Shown: positions 27,430-36,521, numbered from the stretch's first letter. The stretch: DNA of 64,000 nt from Lachnospiraceae bacterium (GCA_022845955.1 AP025576.1:1-64000); one strand, 5' to 3'. Numbers and translations are program-made. Notes: a model not told the origin generated them from the letters alone.

Positions 27430-28890
27430 ATGCTTTTTAATTCCTATTTTTTTCTGTTTCTGTTTCTGCCTCTGGCTTTGGCGGGCTGGTTCCTGCTGAA
27501 CCGGTGCAGGCAGTATAAGCTGGCGCAGGGATTTCTGATTGGGATGTCCCTGTGGTTTTATGCTTATTATAATATAAGCTTTCTTTGGGTTATTGCGGGA
27601 AGCTGTATTTTTAACTATGGTATCAGTGCCTTGCTGTTCCGCAAAAACACACCCCGCAGCCGGAAGCTTTTCCTTGCTGTGGGATGTCTGGGAAATCTGG
27701 GGGCGCTGGGATATTTTAAGTACTGTAATTTCTTCCTGGAAAATGTAAACGCTCTTTTCCATGCGGATTTTCAGTTAAAAACTATTATCCTGCCTCTTGG
27801 AATCAGTTTTTTCACCTTTCAGCAGATGTCTTATCTCATTGACCGGTGCAGAGGGGAAGCGCCCCATTACGGGCTTCTGGATTACCTGAGCTTCGTTACC
27901 TTTTTTCCTTCCCTGATTTCAGGCCCCATCGTACTTCATGCGGGGACGGTTTCCCAGTTCCGTGAGGAAGCCCTGCGGAGGTTCGATGCGGAAAGTTTTG
28001 CAAAAGGCGTGATGCAGTTTACCATGGGGCTGGGCAAAAAGGTGCTTCTGGCAGATACGCTTGCACTGGCAGTTAATTACGGATATGCTAATATTGCTTC
28101 CCTGGACAGCATCTCGGGTCTTGCGGTGGCATGCTTTTATACCCTGGAACTGTATTTTGACTTCAGCGGCTATTCGGATATGGCTATCGGTATCGGGAAA
28201 ATGTTCCGTATTACCATACCGGAGAATTTCCGTTCCCCCTATAAGGCGGAATCGGTAAAGGATTTCTGGAAGAGATGGCATATTACCCTGAGTTCCTTTC
28301 TGCAGACCTATGTTTATTTTCCCTTGGGCGGCAGCAGGAAAGGAAAAGCCAGGACGATTCTGAATACGCTGATCACTTTTCTGGTCAGCGGACTGTGGCA
28401 TGGTGCCAACTGGACCTTTGTTTTCTGGGGGCTTCTCCATGGGATCGGCGTTGCTTTTAACAGCCTGGAACTGGTAAAGGTGAGAAAAAAGTGGCTGGCG
28501 AAAGCTCTTACCTTTGCTTATATATGTGCCGCCTTTGTTTTTTTCCGGGCGGACAGTCTGGGAGACGGCTTTCGGATTATGGGAAGGATATTTTCCTTAG
28601 AGTATAATGGTTCGGTAATGGCTTTGGCGGCCGCTATGGAGCCTTCTGAAATTTATCTTGTGACGAAAGCGCTGTCTATAGCTGCGCCGGGGCTGGTAGG
28701 AACCGCACAGCTGGCGGTTATGCTTTTTATTTCAGGAATCTGTGTTGTGGTGCTTACACAGAAAACAACGCAGCAGCAGGTGGAAAGAAAGAAGATTACC
28801 TTTTCCTTTACCTTTGGGTTGGCTTTTCTTTTTGTCTGGTCCGTCCTGTCCCTGTCCGGGGTGAGTACTTTTGTTTATTTTAATTTCTAG
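27430..28890 (+). CDS. MBOAT-family O-acyltransferase (DltB/AlgI-like)
   Basis: A 486-aa polytopic protein that moves acyl groups across the membrane onto cell-surface polymers. It has the MBOAT blocks FFPSLISGPI, FSGYSDMAIG, DFWKRWHITLSSFL and the catalytic histidine region SGLWHGANWTF. AlgI-like members O-acetylate polysaccharides, DltB D-alanylates teichoic acid; no dltA or dltC is near, so polysaccharide acylation is more likely. It begins nine bases after the antiporter and is followed by an SGNH-type partner. Confidence 0.9.
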   Translation: MLFNSYFFLFLFLPLALAGWFLLNRCRQYKLAQGFLIGMSLWFYAYYNISFLWVIAGSCIFNYGISALLFRKNTPRSRKLFLAVGCLGNLGALGYFKYCNFFLENVNALFHADFQLKTIILPLGISFFTFQQMSYLIDRCRGEAPHYGLLDYLSFVTFFPSLISGPIVLHAGTVSQFREEALRRFDAESFAKGVMQFTMGLGKKVLLADTLALAVNYGYANIASLDSISGLAVACFYTLELYFDFSGYSDMAIGIGKMFRITIPENFRSPYKAESVKDFWKRWHITLSSFLQTYVYFPLGGSRKGKARTILNTLITFLVSGLWHGANWTFVFWGLLHGIGVAFNSLELVKVRKKWLAKALTFAYICAAFVFFRADSLGDGFRIMGRIFSLEYNGSVMALAAAMEPSEIYLVTKALSIAAPGLVGTAQLAVMLFISGICVVVLTQKTTQQQVERKKITFSFTFGLAFLFVWSVLSLSGVSTFVYFNF

Positions 28891-28937
28891 CAGGATAACG
28901 GGTTTGACCGGTTATCCTCGAAAACAGCGGAGACACT

Positions 28938-30002
28938 ATGTATCAGAAATTTCTTAAAAATTATGCGGTTACGGCAGGAATCCTTCTGGTTCTGGCCGCA
29001 GGGCTGGTGATCCTGTTTGATCCCTTTTTTCATTATCATGAGCCGGTGGGTCCATTAAAAGCGGTATTGACCAAAAAGGAATACCAAAGTATAGGGACTA
29101 TTCGTAATTTCTCCTATGACAGCCTGATTTTGGGATCCTCCACGGCGGAGAATTTCAATAACAGATGGTTTGATGATGCTTTTGGCGTCACTACGGTAAA
29201 AGCCATAAAAAGCTCCGGGATAACGGCCCAGCTGGACTATTATCTGAAGCAGGGGTTTGAAAACAGGGAAATAAAAGCTGTTTTTTACAGTCTGGATTTG
29301 TTTGCCCTGGGAGGGGATCCGGATACCGTATTTCCGGATGAATCCATGCCTTTGTATCTGTATGACAACAATCTGTTTACGGATGTTAAGTATGTGCTGA
29401 ATAAAGATGTGATTTTTGAGGATATCCCGTATATGCTGGCGGAAACCTTTCTGGAGCCTTACGACGAAGGGACCTCTTATAACTGGGCACAATACAAAAC
29501 CTTCGGCAGGGAAGAGGCGCTGCGTAATTATAACCGGCCGGACGTAATACAGCCTGGGAAGGCGGAAGAAGAATATAAAGACTTTGTGGACGGCAATGTG
29601 GATCTTCTGGTAAAACAGGTGGAAAGGCATCCGGAAACCACCTTTACCTTTTTTTATCCCCCTTATTCCATGCTGTGGTGGGATAATATGTACAGAAGCG
29701 GGGAATTAGGGCAGTCCATGTACGCGGCCCGCACTTCTATGGAAAGACTGCTGGATTATGAGAATGTAAGGATGTATTATTTCCAGAATGACAGGGAGAT
29801 TATCCTGGATTTGGATAATTATATGGATCCGGTTCATTTTACAGCCGGGATCAACCAGTATATGGTAGAACAGATGAAAGAAGACAATTACCGGCTTACC
29901 CGGGAAAATTATCAGGATAAGCTTGCCCAAATGCAGGAACTGGTTGAAGAAATACTGGAAAAGGAAATTCATAAGTATTTTAATCAGGACAGGCAGAAAT
30001 AG
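28938..30002 (+). CDS. Membrane-anchored SGNH-like partner of the MBOAT protein
   Basis: A 354-aa protein with an N-terminal membrane anchor (about 10-28). The block-I sequence LILGSSTAENF supplies a candidate catalytic Ser, and the C-terminal YMDPVHF supplies the Asp/His pair of SGNH hydrolases, so the AlgX/AlgJ/DltD-like fold is likely. In such pairs the MBOAT protein brings the acyl group out and the SGNH protein transfers it to the polymer. It follows the MBOAT gene by 47 bases, a gap with a small hairpin AGGATAAC/GTTATCCT. Confidence 0.8.
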   Translation: MYQKFLKNYAVTAGILLVLAAGLVILFDPFFHYHEPVGPLKAVLTKKEYQSIGTIRNFSYDSLILGSSTAENFNNRWFDDAFGVTTVKAIKSSGITAQLDYYLKQGFENREIKAVFYSLDLFALGGDPDTVFPDESMPLYLYDNNLFTDVKYVLNKDVIFEDIPYMLAETFLEPYDEGTSYNWAQYKTFGREEALRNYNRPDVIQPGKAEEEYKDFVDGNVDLLVKQVERHPETTFTFFYPPYSMLWWDNMYRSGELGQSMYAARTSMERLLDYENVRMYYFQNDREIILDLDNYMDPVHFTAGINQYMVEQMKEDNYRLTRENYQDKLAQMQELVEEILEKEIHKYFNQDRQK

Positions 30003-30017
30003 TGAAAAGTAACATAA

Positions 30018-30064
30018 AAAACCACAGCGCCTTCTGCACAGCGGCAGAAGAGCTGTGGTTTTGT
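30018..30064. terminator. Bidirectional terminator
   Basis: AAAACCACAGC (30018-30028) pairs with GCTGTGGTTTT (30052-30062), with an inner CTTCTGC/GCAGAAG stem. A and T runs on both sides serve the SGNH gene and the convergent DarA gene. Confidence 0.85.
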
Positions 30065-30085
30065 TAAAATACATGCAAAGGAAAG

Positions 30086-30424
30086 TTAAACCTTTCTGAA
30101 ATCATCAACAGGCATAATAAAGATAGTGGCACCGCCCACCTCCACATTAACCGGTACGCTGGAAACTGCGTTGGGATATACGTTACAATTGGAAGGAGCC
30201 GGGGGCGTATACATGATCTGCTGACGTTTGCCTGAATGCTGCTTGATGATTTCGCACACCGCATCCACTTTTTCATCTTCGATACCCAGAAGAAGTGTGG
30301 TATTGCCTTTTTTCAGAAAGCCGCCGGTGGTGGCAAGTTTGGTAACAAAATACTTCTTTTCATTCAGTTCATTGATAAGTAAAGGTGCATCTTCATTATG
30401 CACAATAGCTAAGAGCATTTTCAT
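30086..30424 (-). CDS. darA: DarA/PstA-type PII-like cyclic-di-AMP receptor
   Basis: A 112-aa PII-like protein. The signature TTGGFLKKGNTT (about 32-43) forms the loop that binds c-di-AMP in DarA (YaaQ/PstA) of Firmicutes. These trimeric proteins report c-di-AMP levels, tied to potassium and osmotic balance; the partner is not established. It is monocistronic, close to the antiporter module, which is suggestive but not proof of a link. GGGAGTAG precedes the ATG. Confidence 0.88.
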   Translation of the reverse strand: MKMLLAIVHNEDAPLLINELNEKKYFVTKLATTGGFLKKGNTTLLLGIEDEKVDAVCEIIKQHSGKRQQIMYTPPAPSNCNVYPNAVSSVPVNVEVGGATIFIMPVDDFRKV

Positions 30425-30505
30425 AGGCTACTCCCTTCCGCCGCTTTTATGCGACACAAGTTTTCTTTCTCTTAGTATAAGTATTTTTCTGGAAAATAGC
30501 AATTT

Positions 30506-30559
30506 ATTTTGCACAAATTTAACAAAAATTGTGCAAAATCACAAGAAGTAGGTTATGAT
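30506..30559. promoter_or_regulatory. Inverted repeat in a divergent promoter region
   Basis: ATTTTGCACAAATTT (30506-30520) and AAAATTGTGCAAAAT (30525-30539) form a near-perfect inverted repeat with a four-base centre. TATGAT (30554-30559) downstream is a candidate -10 for the plus-strand gene, so the repeat covers its -35 zone and looks like an operator. Confidence 0.45.
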
Positions 30560-30629
30560 AGGAAGAGTGAAGCTGTGAGGATGTGGATCCGTAATAGAAA
30601 AGTCAGGATATGGGAAAGGATAGAATGAC

Positions 30630-31379
30630 GTGACCGATAAGGAACGCTTTGATTGGGCCAGGGATAAGATTGTGGGAACGGTGAGGGAACGGCAGGGGAT
30701 CGGAACCCTGTCGGAAAAAACAGTCCATGCGGTTTTGAAAAATTATTATGCTCCGGATGAGGATATGCATGAAATACCCATCGAAGGAAGCGTGGCTGAC
30801 ATCTATACCGGGACGGAAATTGTGGAGATACAGACGAGAAGCTTTGACCGGATGAGGGATAAGCTGCGCAAATTCCTTCCTCTTTATCCGGTAACCATTA
30901 TTTACCCTATCCCTTATGAAAAGTGGCTGATATGGATTGATGAGGAAACCGGGGAGTTTGGCGGCCGGAGAAAATCGCCGGTTAAAGGGAATGCCTATGG
31001 TGCGTTCAAGGAATTATATAAAATCAAGAATTTTCTTTTGGATGATAATCTTCATCTGAAGCTGGTGTTTATAAACATGGAGGAATACCGGCTGTTAAAC
31101 GGATGGAGCAGGGATAAGAAAAAGGGATCCTCCAGATATGACCGAATTCCGTTGGAGCTGGTGGATGTCATGGAAATTGACTGTCCCAGGGATTATCTTC
31201 AGCTGGTTCCCTATGGTATCCCGGAGCCTTTTACCGTAAAGGAGTTTGCAAAGGAGGTTCATATCCGGGCCAATCTGGCTCAGATAGTACTGAATATATT
31301 GACTTATGCGCAGGTGGTGGAACGGGTGGGCAAAAAGGGAAATGCCTATCTGTATCAGGTATTGGAAGGAGACGATTAA
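30630..31379 (+). CDS. Uncharacterised protein, probable PD-(D/E)xK fold plus winged helix
   Basis: A 249-aa protein conserved in style with uncharacterised Firmicutes proteins (DUF8091-like). The N-terminal half has Glu29 in a helix, then Asp57 in VADIYTGTE and Glu66-x-Gln68 in EIVEIQTRSF, a pattern resembling a PD-(D/E)xK nuclease core in which Gln replaces the usual Lys. The C-terminal 50 residues (FTVKEFAKEVHIRANLAQ, then VVERVGKKGNAYLYQV) look like a winged helix. The start is GTG at 30630: the ATG at 30625 is followed by a stop after one codon, and GGAAAGGA is nine bases before the GTG. Abuts the lactonase gene. Confidence 0.7.
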   Translation: MTDKERFDWARDKIVGTVRERQGIGTLSEKTVHAVLKNYYAPDEDMHEIPIEGSVADIYTGTEIVEIQTRSFDRMRDKLRKFLPLYPVTIIYPIPYEKWLIWIDEETGEFGGRRKSPVKGNAYGAFKELYKIKNFLLDDNLHLKLVFINMEEYRLLNGWSRDKKKGSSRYDRIPLELVDVMEIDCPRDYLQLVPYGIPEPFTVKEFAKEVHIRANLAQIVLNILTYAQVVERVGKKGNAYLYQVLEGDD

Positions 31380-31380
31380 A

Positions 31381-32517
31381 ATGAAATCAGATGAAAATGG
31401 GAAAATCCGGCTATATACGGGCAGCTATAATGCACCTGTGCTGACCGGTGACGGAACGTTTTATCAGGGCAACGGAGAAGGGATATGTCTGTGGAGCTTT
31501 GATGAAGAGACGGGGAAGCTGGGAAAAAAGAGGGCTTACGGACAGGCTCTCAATGCTTCCTGGATTGCTTTTTCCCCGGATCGCAGGATGCTGTATGCGG
31601 TGAATGAACTGGATGATTATAAGGGGACCCATGGCGGGGCTTTGAGTGCTTACCAGTTGGGAGAAGAAGGGGAAATTGTGCTGAAAAATATCCTTCCCGT
31701 CATGGGGGCGGCACCCTGCCATGTGAGCGCTGACTGCCGGGGCTGTTTTGTTTATACGGCAAATTATAACGGCGGCAGCATGAGCCGTTTCCGTCTTGCA
31801 GAGGACGGAAGCCTTTCTGAGATGGATTGGCAGCTTGTCCACAGGTTCGGGGAAAAAGAGAACCGGGACAACAGGGAGAGGCTGCGCAATCCCATCCGCC
31901 AGGAGAAACCTCATGTACATAGCGCAGCTATAGAAGGTGATTTCCTTTGGATTGCGGATTTGGGAACCGATGAAATATCCTGTCTGGAGGCCGATAGGAG
32001 CGGTGACGCAATGGAATGTGCAGCATCAGTTTTTCTTCCGGCGGGAAGCGGGCCCAGAAGTATTGCCTTTGCCCCGGATAAAAAGAAAGTGTATGTGACC
32101 TGTGAGCTGAGTAATGAGATTGCGGTGCTGGAGTGGGAAAAAGAGGATAGAAAAATCACTCTGCAGCAGATGATATCCAGTCTGCCGGAAAGGAGTGGGA
32201 AGATACAAAGAAGCACGGCAGGAGGAGTGGCATTGTCTCCGGATAACCGATTTCTTTATGTGGGAACCCGGGGGGATGACAGCATAGGAGTATACCGTGT
32301 GGATAACAGGGGGGATCTTGAAGGGGTGCAGTGGATATCTTCCGAAGGAAAGAATCCCAGGGGATTTCAGATTTCCCCGTCCGGCCGGTGGCTGCTGGCA
32401 GCGAATCAGGACAGCGATAATCTGGTGGTGTTTGAGAGGGATGATAAATCGGGGAAACTGGAGAAACGGTGGATTTATGAGGCAGGGGCGGTGGTTTGCC
32501 TGCAGTTTTTAGAATAA
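31381..32517 (+). CDS. Lactonase-type seven-bladed beta-propeller (Pgl-like)
   Basis: A 378-aa beta-propeller of the 6-phosphogluconolactonase (YkgB/Pgl) family. Typical blades are YTGSYN, WIAFSPDRRMLYAVNEL, HVSADCRGCFVYTANYNGG (two segments), PHVHSA, PRSIAFAPDKKKVYV and ALSPDNRFLYVGTRG. The metal and lactone site uses the PHxHSA region. It would hydrolyse 6-phosphogluconolactone or a similar sugar lactone. The ATG at 31381 comes one base after the previous stop, so the two genes are coupled, though no shared function is obvious. Confidence 0.87.
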   Translation: MKSDENGKIRLYTGSYNAPVLTGDGTFYQGNGEGICLWSFDEETGKLGKKRAYGQALNASWIAFSPDRRMLYAVNELDDYKGTHGGALSAYQLGEEGEIVLKNILPVMGAAPCHVSADCRGCFVYTANYNGGSMSRFRLAEDGSLSEMDWQLVHRFGEKENRDNRERLRNPIRQEKPHVHSAAIEGDFLWIADLGTDEISCLEADRSGDAMECAASVFLPAGSGPRSIAFAPDKKKVYVTCELSNEIAVLEWEKEDRKITLQQMISSLPERSGKIQRSTAGGVALSPDNRFLYVGTRGDDSIGVYRVDNRGDLEGVQWISSEGKNPRGFQISPSGRWLLAANQDSDNLVVFERDDKSGKLEKRWIYEAGAVVCLQFLE

Positions 32518-32521
32518 AAAA

Positions 32522-32574
32522 GTGGCAGGAAAATATCTTCCGGGAACATTGGAGGATATTTTTTTGCCAAAAAC
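32522..32574 (+). terminator. Terminator-like hairpin after the lactonase gene
   Basis: TGGCAGGAAAATATC pairs with GGATATTTTTTTGCCA across a short loop, with a few mismatches. The rest of the spacer to 32718 shows no gene; GGAGAG precedes the next start. Confidence 0.5.
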
Positions 32575-32718
32575 CTCCAGGAAATCCCGGCTGGCCTGAC
32601 GGTCGAGTTCCAATTACAGTGGATTTCATTGACATTGCCAAAATAAAAGGGTATAAGGAAAGAAAAAGCAGCCCTTTGCTATAGAGGGGATCCATGGGAA
32701 GAAAGGAAGACTGGAGAG

Positions 32719-33768
32719 ATGGAAGAAAAAGATACATTTGGTAAGTTTCTGCGAAAAAAAAGAGAAGAATGCGGATTGACCCAAAAGGAGATGGCCCAGC
32801 GGCTGTTTGTGACAGAATCGGCCGTATCAAAATGGGAGAGAGGCATATCTTATCCGGATATATCCCTGGTATCCCAGATATGCAGTGTTCTTATGATCAG
32901 CGAGCATGAGCTGATTACAGCAAGTGAAGATATGGAACAGAAAAAGCTGGAAAAGCAGGCGGCTTCCTATCAGAACATGATCCGGGGTTATTCCATAACC
33001 ATGCTGGTAATCTATGGTATTACACTGCTTACCTGTTTCATTGCCAATCTTGCAACAGAGCACAGGCTTTCCTGGTTTTTTATTGTAGGTGCAGGGATTC
33101 TGACAGCTTTCTGCCTTCTTTCCCTTCCTCTATACCTGAAAAAGTATAAAGCAGCAGTGACACTGGGCAGTTTCTGGTTATCCATTCTGTTGCTGCTGCT
33201 TGTCTGCGCTGTGTATACCGGGGGAGGCTGGTTTTTTGTAGCATTGTGGTCGGTAACTTTGGGTTTTTCCGTAGTCTTTCTGCCTTTTATTCTGCCTAAT
33301 CTGCCGCTGCCGGTAAGCCTGTGTCGGCATAAGGCATTATTGTGTATTGCAGCGGATACGATTCTTCTGTTTATTCTTTTGGCTTCGGCGCTGCATTACA
33401 GCGGAAATATGGAAGATTATTTCACAATAGCCTGTCCCACAGCAGTTGCCGGGCTTATATATGTATGGGGCCTTCTTGCTATTATCCGTTACCTTAATAT
33501 ACACCCGTATTTCCGGACAGCTGCGGCACTGGGCTTCAGCGGTATTTATAATCTGTTTATCAACAGTATTTTGCATATGATTATAGACAGAAAGCCTTTT
33601 GTGCTGCAGCCTTGTGACTTCAGATTTTGGAGTGATGAATATATTAATGGAAATACCACAATGATTCTTTTTATTATCTGTATTTTGCTTGCGGTTGCTT
33701 TTTCGGTGGGAGGAATCATGATATCTGTTAAGAGGAGGGGAACAGAACCGTGGGAAAGAAATGAGTAA
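32719..33768 (+). CDS. XRE regulator fused to a polytopic membrane domain
   Basis: Residues 7-65 are an XRE helix-turn-helix (LTQKEMAQRLFVTESAVSKWERG). From about residue 90 the protein has eight or so membrane helices and ends in a short basic tail. Membrane-tethered XRE regulators are common in Lachnospiraceae and usually control neighbouring membrane or immunity genes. The CPBP protease gene begins 13 bases later, so the two form a pair, possibly a bacteriocin-immunity or envelope-stress unit; this is inference. Confidence 0.83.
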   Translation: MEEKDTFGKFLRKKREECGLTQKEMAQRLFVTESAVSKWERGISYPDISLVSQICSVLMISEHELITASEDMEQKKLEKQAASYQNMIRGYSITMLVIYGITLLTCFIANLATEHRLSWFFIVGAGILTAFCLLSLPLYLKKYKAAVTLGSFWLSILLLLLVCAVYTGGGWFFVALWSVTLGFSVVFLPFILPNLPLPVSLCRHKALLCIAADTILLFILLASALHYSGNMEDYFTIACPTAVAGLIYVWGLLAIIRYLNIHPYFRTAAALGFSGIYNLFINSILHMIIDRKPFVLQPCDFRFWSDEYINGNTTMILFIICILLAVAFSVGGIMISVKRRGTEPWERNE

Positions 33769-33781
33769 GGGATGGTGTTAG

Positions 33782-34666
33782 ATGAAGGTAAGTGAAAAAG
33801 AGCAGAAAACGGCAACAAAAAGACGTATTTTTATATTCGGCATGTGTACGCTTATTTTCTTATTTATATTAGGGGCAGTTTATATAAGCTGCAGAGAAAC
33901 TATAGTACTGCTTCTGCTCATGCTGACGCCGGGACTGAGCGCACTTGCAGCAAGGCTGCTTACCGGGGAAAGAAAAAAAGATGCCTTTATACGCCCGTAT
34001 TTCAGGAGAAACAAGGGATGGTATGTTGCCATATGGATTATTACGCCTTTTCTTGCTTTTATGGGCGCGGCGTTCTATTTTCTGGTTTTCCCCAAAGACT
34101 TCCAGCCGCTTTCCTCTCTTTGTGCGCAGGATAGCGGGAGTAAAACCATAGCAGAGTACATAGGGTATCTGGCAGCTACCCTCCCGCTGGCAGTATTGGT
34201 AAATCCTGTGATGGGGCTGGTGCAATGTCTGGGAGAGGAAGCCGGATGGCGCGGTTATCTGCTTCCCAAGCTGCTGGATTTTATGGAGCCGTGGAAGGCG
34301 GTGCTTCTTACCGGAGTGATATGGGGGGCATGGCATGCACCGGTAATAGCCTGTGGTTTTAATTATGGAACAGGTCATCCGGCGGCGGGAATTGGAGCCA
34401 TGGTGCTGTTCTGTACAGTATTGGGCTGTATTCAGGGCTGGTTGTTTTTCCGGACAGGGACGGTTTGGAGTTGTGTTGTTTTTCATGCGGCGCTGAACGG
34501 GATGGATCTGTTCTCGCCGTCCATGCTTTTTACGGACGGTCAGGTGAACCCGTTCCTCGGCCCGGATCCCACAGGCATACTGGGAGGCATCTTTTTAATA
34601 GGGCTGGCGGCAGCAGCGCTTTGGGATATCGGATGGAAAGGGAATGCGGTAAATATGCCGGCCTGA
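33782..34666 (+). CDS. CPBP-family intramembrane metalloprotease
   Basis: A 294-aa membrane protein of the CPBP/Abi (CAAX protease and bacteriocin-processing) family. The active-site motifs are EEAGWR (Glu152, Glu153, Arg157), FHAALNG and WGAWHAP, all within membrane helices. Related bacterial proteins protect against self-made bacteriocins or process membrane peptides. It follows the XRE-membrane gene at 13 bases and converges on the acyltransferase gene with only six bases between. Confidence 0.88.
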   Translation: MKVSEKEQKTATKRRIFIFGMCTLIFLFILGAVYISCRETIVLLLLMLTPGLSALAARLLTGERKKDAFIRPYFRRNKGWYVAIWIITPFLAFMGAAFYFLVFPKDFQPLSSLCAQDSGSKTIAEYIGYLAATLPLAVLVNPVMGLVQCLGEEAGWRGYLLPKLLDFMEPWKAVLLTGVIWGAWHAPVIACGFNYGTGHPAAGIGAMVLFCTVLGCIQGWLFFRTGTVWSCVVFHAALNGMDLFSPSMLFTDGQVNPFLGPDPTGILGGIFLIGLAAAALWDIGWKGNAVNMPA

Positions 34667-34672
34667 CGGAAG

Positions 34673-35791
34673 TCATTTATATAGCTGCAGGCTATATTGT
34701 TCCAGCTTTTTAGAGATCATTTTAAAAGGGTAATACATGAAAGAAGCGCAGCCCAACGATAATAAAAGTACTGCTGCTGTATATAAAAAATCACTTTGTA
34801 TATAAAATTTATCGCTGCGGAACACCTCCAGAAACAGTCCGTGGATTAAATAAAGTTCAAAGGACCGGCTTCCCAGAAAGATGAGGATACGGTTTGTAAA
34901 TCGTATTTTTAAGGTGAGAAGAAAAACAAAAATCATAAAATTGATAACGGCAAGGGTCTGCCATATAAAGCATATCCAGTTTCCAAGCATCTCTTTTGCA
35001 AAGATATGTTCCTTCATAAGAAGCGGCTCAATTCTATCCAATACTTGTACGGATTTCGGGAAGAAATAAAGAAAGGCCCCTGCAGAGACGAGTAGAAGCG
35101 GATAATACCATTTCCGTGTGTATTTCATAATAGGCTTTTCAAACTGGGCTATAAGGATACCGATAAAAAACAGGCTGCTGGAGTTGAACCACCATTCACC
35201 CTGAAACCAGTAAATACCCGGCCCCTTAACCATACAATAGGTGGGAAAAGCAATCTGGAAAACTCCCAGCAGAAAAAAGCTGATTATCCGGTTCCGGGTA
35301 AAACGGAAGGTTACAAAGAATACAAAGTAAAAAAGGGCAATTACAATAATATACCAGGATTGGGGATTAATAAGCTGTATTCCACTTACATATTCCAGCG
35401 AAAGCTTCAGCCCGAAACGGTCGCCGGTCAGATAATACACAAAAAGATATAGGATATTGCAAATAAAAAAGGGGACAAATATTTTTATATACCTGCGTAG
35501 AAAAAAGTGCCGGAAATAGTTCTGGTTGGTAAGGACACTTTTCATCAGCCCATATCCGGAATAAAAGAAAAATGCGGCCACACAAAGAATTCCCACCTCC
35601 AGAAAGACCCGGAAGGGACCGGGGTTGTCCAGATATTGGGACAGATGATGGTAAACAATAACCAGGGTGAAGAAACCGCGGAGCGGCAACTCAAAATTTT
35701 TAGTAAAATGATCCTCCTGGAAGTGTTCCGGCCCGGAGGAGCTTACTTGAAAAAGAAGTATAAACAGCAAAAGCAGTATGAATATATACAT
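34673..35791 (-). CDS. Acyltransferase 3 family membrane protein
   Basis: A 372-aa protein with about ten membrane helices of the OafA/YrhL-like acyltransferase-3 family. The catalytic region contains HHLSQY near the N-terminus and FYSGYGLMKS and WYIIVIALF further on. Such enzymes O-acetylate surface polysaccharides or peptidoglycan. The frame is open 73 codons upstream, across a repeat element, but GAGGA lies before the ATG at 35791. The promoter region seems to have been altered by insertion of the adjacent MITE-like element. Confidence 0.85.
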   Translation of the reverse strand: MYIFILLLLFILLFQVSSSGPEHFQEDHFTKNFELPLRGFFTLVIVYHHLSQYLDNPGPFRVFLEVGILCVAAFFFYSGYGLMKSVLTNQNYFRHFFLRRYIKIFVPFFICNILYLFVYYLTGDRFGLKLSLEYVSGIQLINPQSWYIIVIALFYFVFFVTFRFTRNRIISFFLLGVFQIAFPTYCMVKGPGIYWFQGEWWFNSSSLFFIGILIAQFEKPIMKYTRKWYYPLLLVSAGAFLYFFPKSVQVLDRIEPLLMKEHIFAKEMLGNWICFIWQTLAVINFMIFVFLLTLKIRFTNRILIFLGSRSFELYLIHGLFLEVFRSDKFYIQSDFLYTAAVLLLSLGCASFMYYPFKMISKKLEQYSLQLYK

Positions 35792-35833
35792 AAAAAATGT
35801 CCTCGTTATATAATATGCAGTATATGGGACTCG

Positions 35834-35977
35834 TATTCTGTTACTGTTCACTCCGTGACCAGTAACCTGCATAAATCCATTAAAATCGCCTACGGCGATG
35901 GGATTTATGCACTCTTGAATCACTTTCTCACGTACTGTGCAGTAAATGCACAGCACTGAGTGAACAGTAACAGTATT
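35834..35977. mobile_element. MITE-like element with terminal inverted repeats and TATT duplication
   Basis: CTGTTACTGTTCACT (35838-35852) and its exact reverse complement (35959-35973) bound a 136-base segment with no coding capacity. Each end is flanked by the direct repeat TATT (35834-35837, 35974-35977), a probable target-site duplication. Inside are further hairpins at 35840-35866, 35869-35910 and 35935-35953. This is the usual form of a non-autonomous transposable element; no parental transposase gene is in the window. Confidence 0.6.
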
Positions 35978-36194
35978 CTTCCTCACACGAAAAAACATGT
36001 AATCTATCATACACTATAAGGGAAAAATAAAAAGCCTTATGGAAAATACTTTTAAATTTTTCTTAATATTATAATGTTTCGCTTAATGTAGATCCTTTAA
36101 AAGGATAGTGTATAACGTTGCAAGTAACGGATAAAATTTATTTATTAGGCTAAACGTTATAAATTTACCAAATTTAAAAGGAGATACAGGCGGA
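35978..36194. other. AT-rich spacer without a gene
   Basis: No coding frame is convincing. The spacer holds a small palindrome ATCCTTTAAAAGGAT (about 36090-36104), an inverted repeat ATAACGTT (36112-36119) / AACGTTAT (36153-36160) and a possible -10 TATAAT near 36070. AAAAGGAGA lies just before the gene at 36195. Its base composition is more AT-rich than the neighbouring conserved genes. Confidence 0.5.
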
Positions 36195-36428
36195 ATGGAA
36201 GCTGACTGGAAATCTATTGTCAAAGAAGGAAATCCATTAACAGAGGGAGAATATTTAGTTACAATTGTTACTGAATCGGGGAGGTATGATACACAAATTG
36301 GGATGTGGCAAAGAGAATATTGGAATTTTGACAAAAGTGTTGTGGTAGCTTATGCACCAAAGCCAAAACCATATCCATGGTCCTTGTTTAAGGGGGATAT
36401 GGAAGGTATTAATTCTATTCAAAACTGA
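36195..36428 (+). CDS. Hypothetical protein, 77 aa, DUF551-like
   Basis: The sequence begins MEADWKSIVKEGNPLTEGEYLVTIVTE and contains aromatic-rich GMWQREYWNFDK and a proline tail PKPKPYPW, a pattern similar to small DUF551-type proteins often found in phages and mobile regions. AAAAGGAGA precedes the ATG. The gene and its flanks are AT-rich compared with the surroundings and lie beside a MITE-like element, suggesting acquired DNA. Function unknown. Confidence 0.65.
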   Translation: MEADWKSIVKEGNPLTEGEYLVTIVTESGRYDTQIGMWQREYWNFDKSVVVAYAPKPKPYPWSLFKGDMEGINSIQN

Positions 36429-36521
36429 AAGATGCATAGCAGCAGCCCTATAATAAAACGTTCCATAATTTACAAATACTTTTTATTTTCCTAATGTTTT
36501 ATTAAATATTTCTAATGGGAA

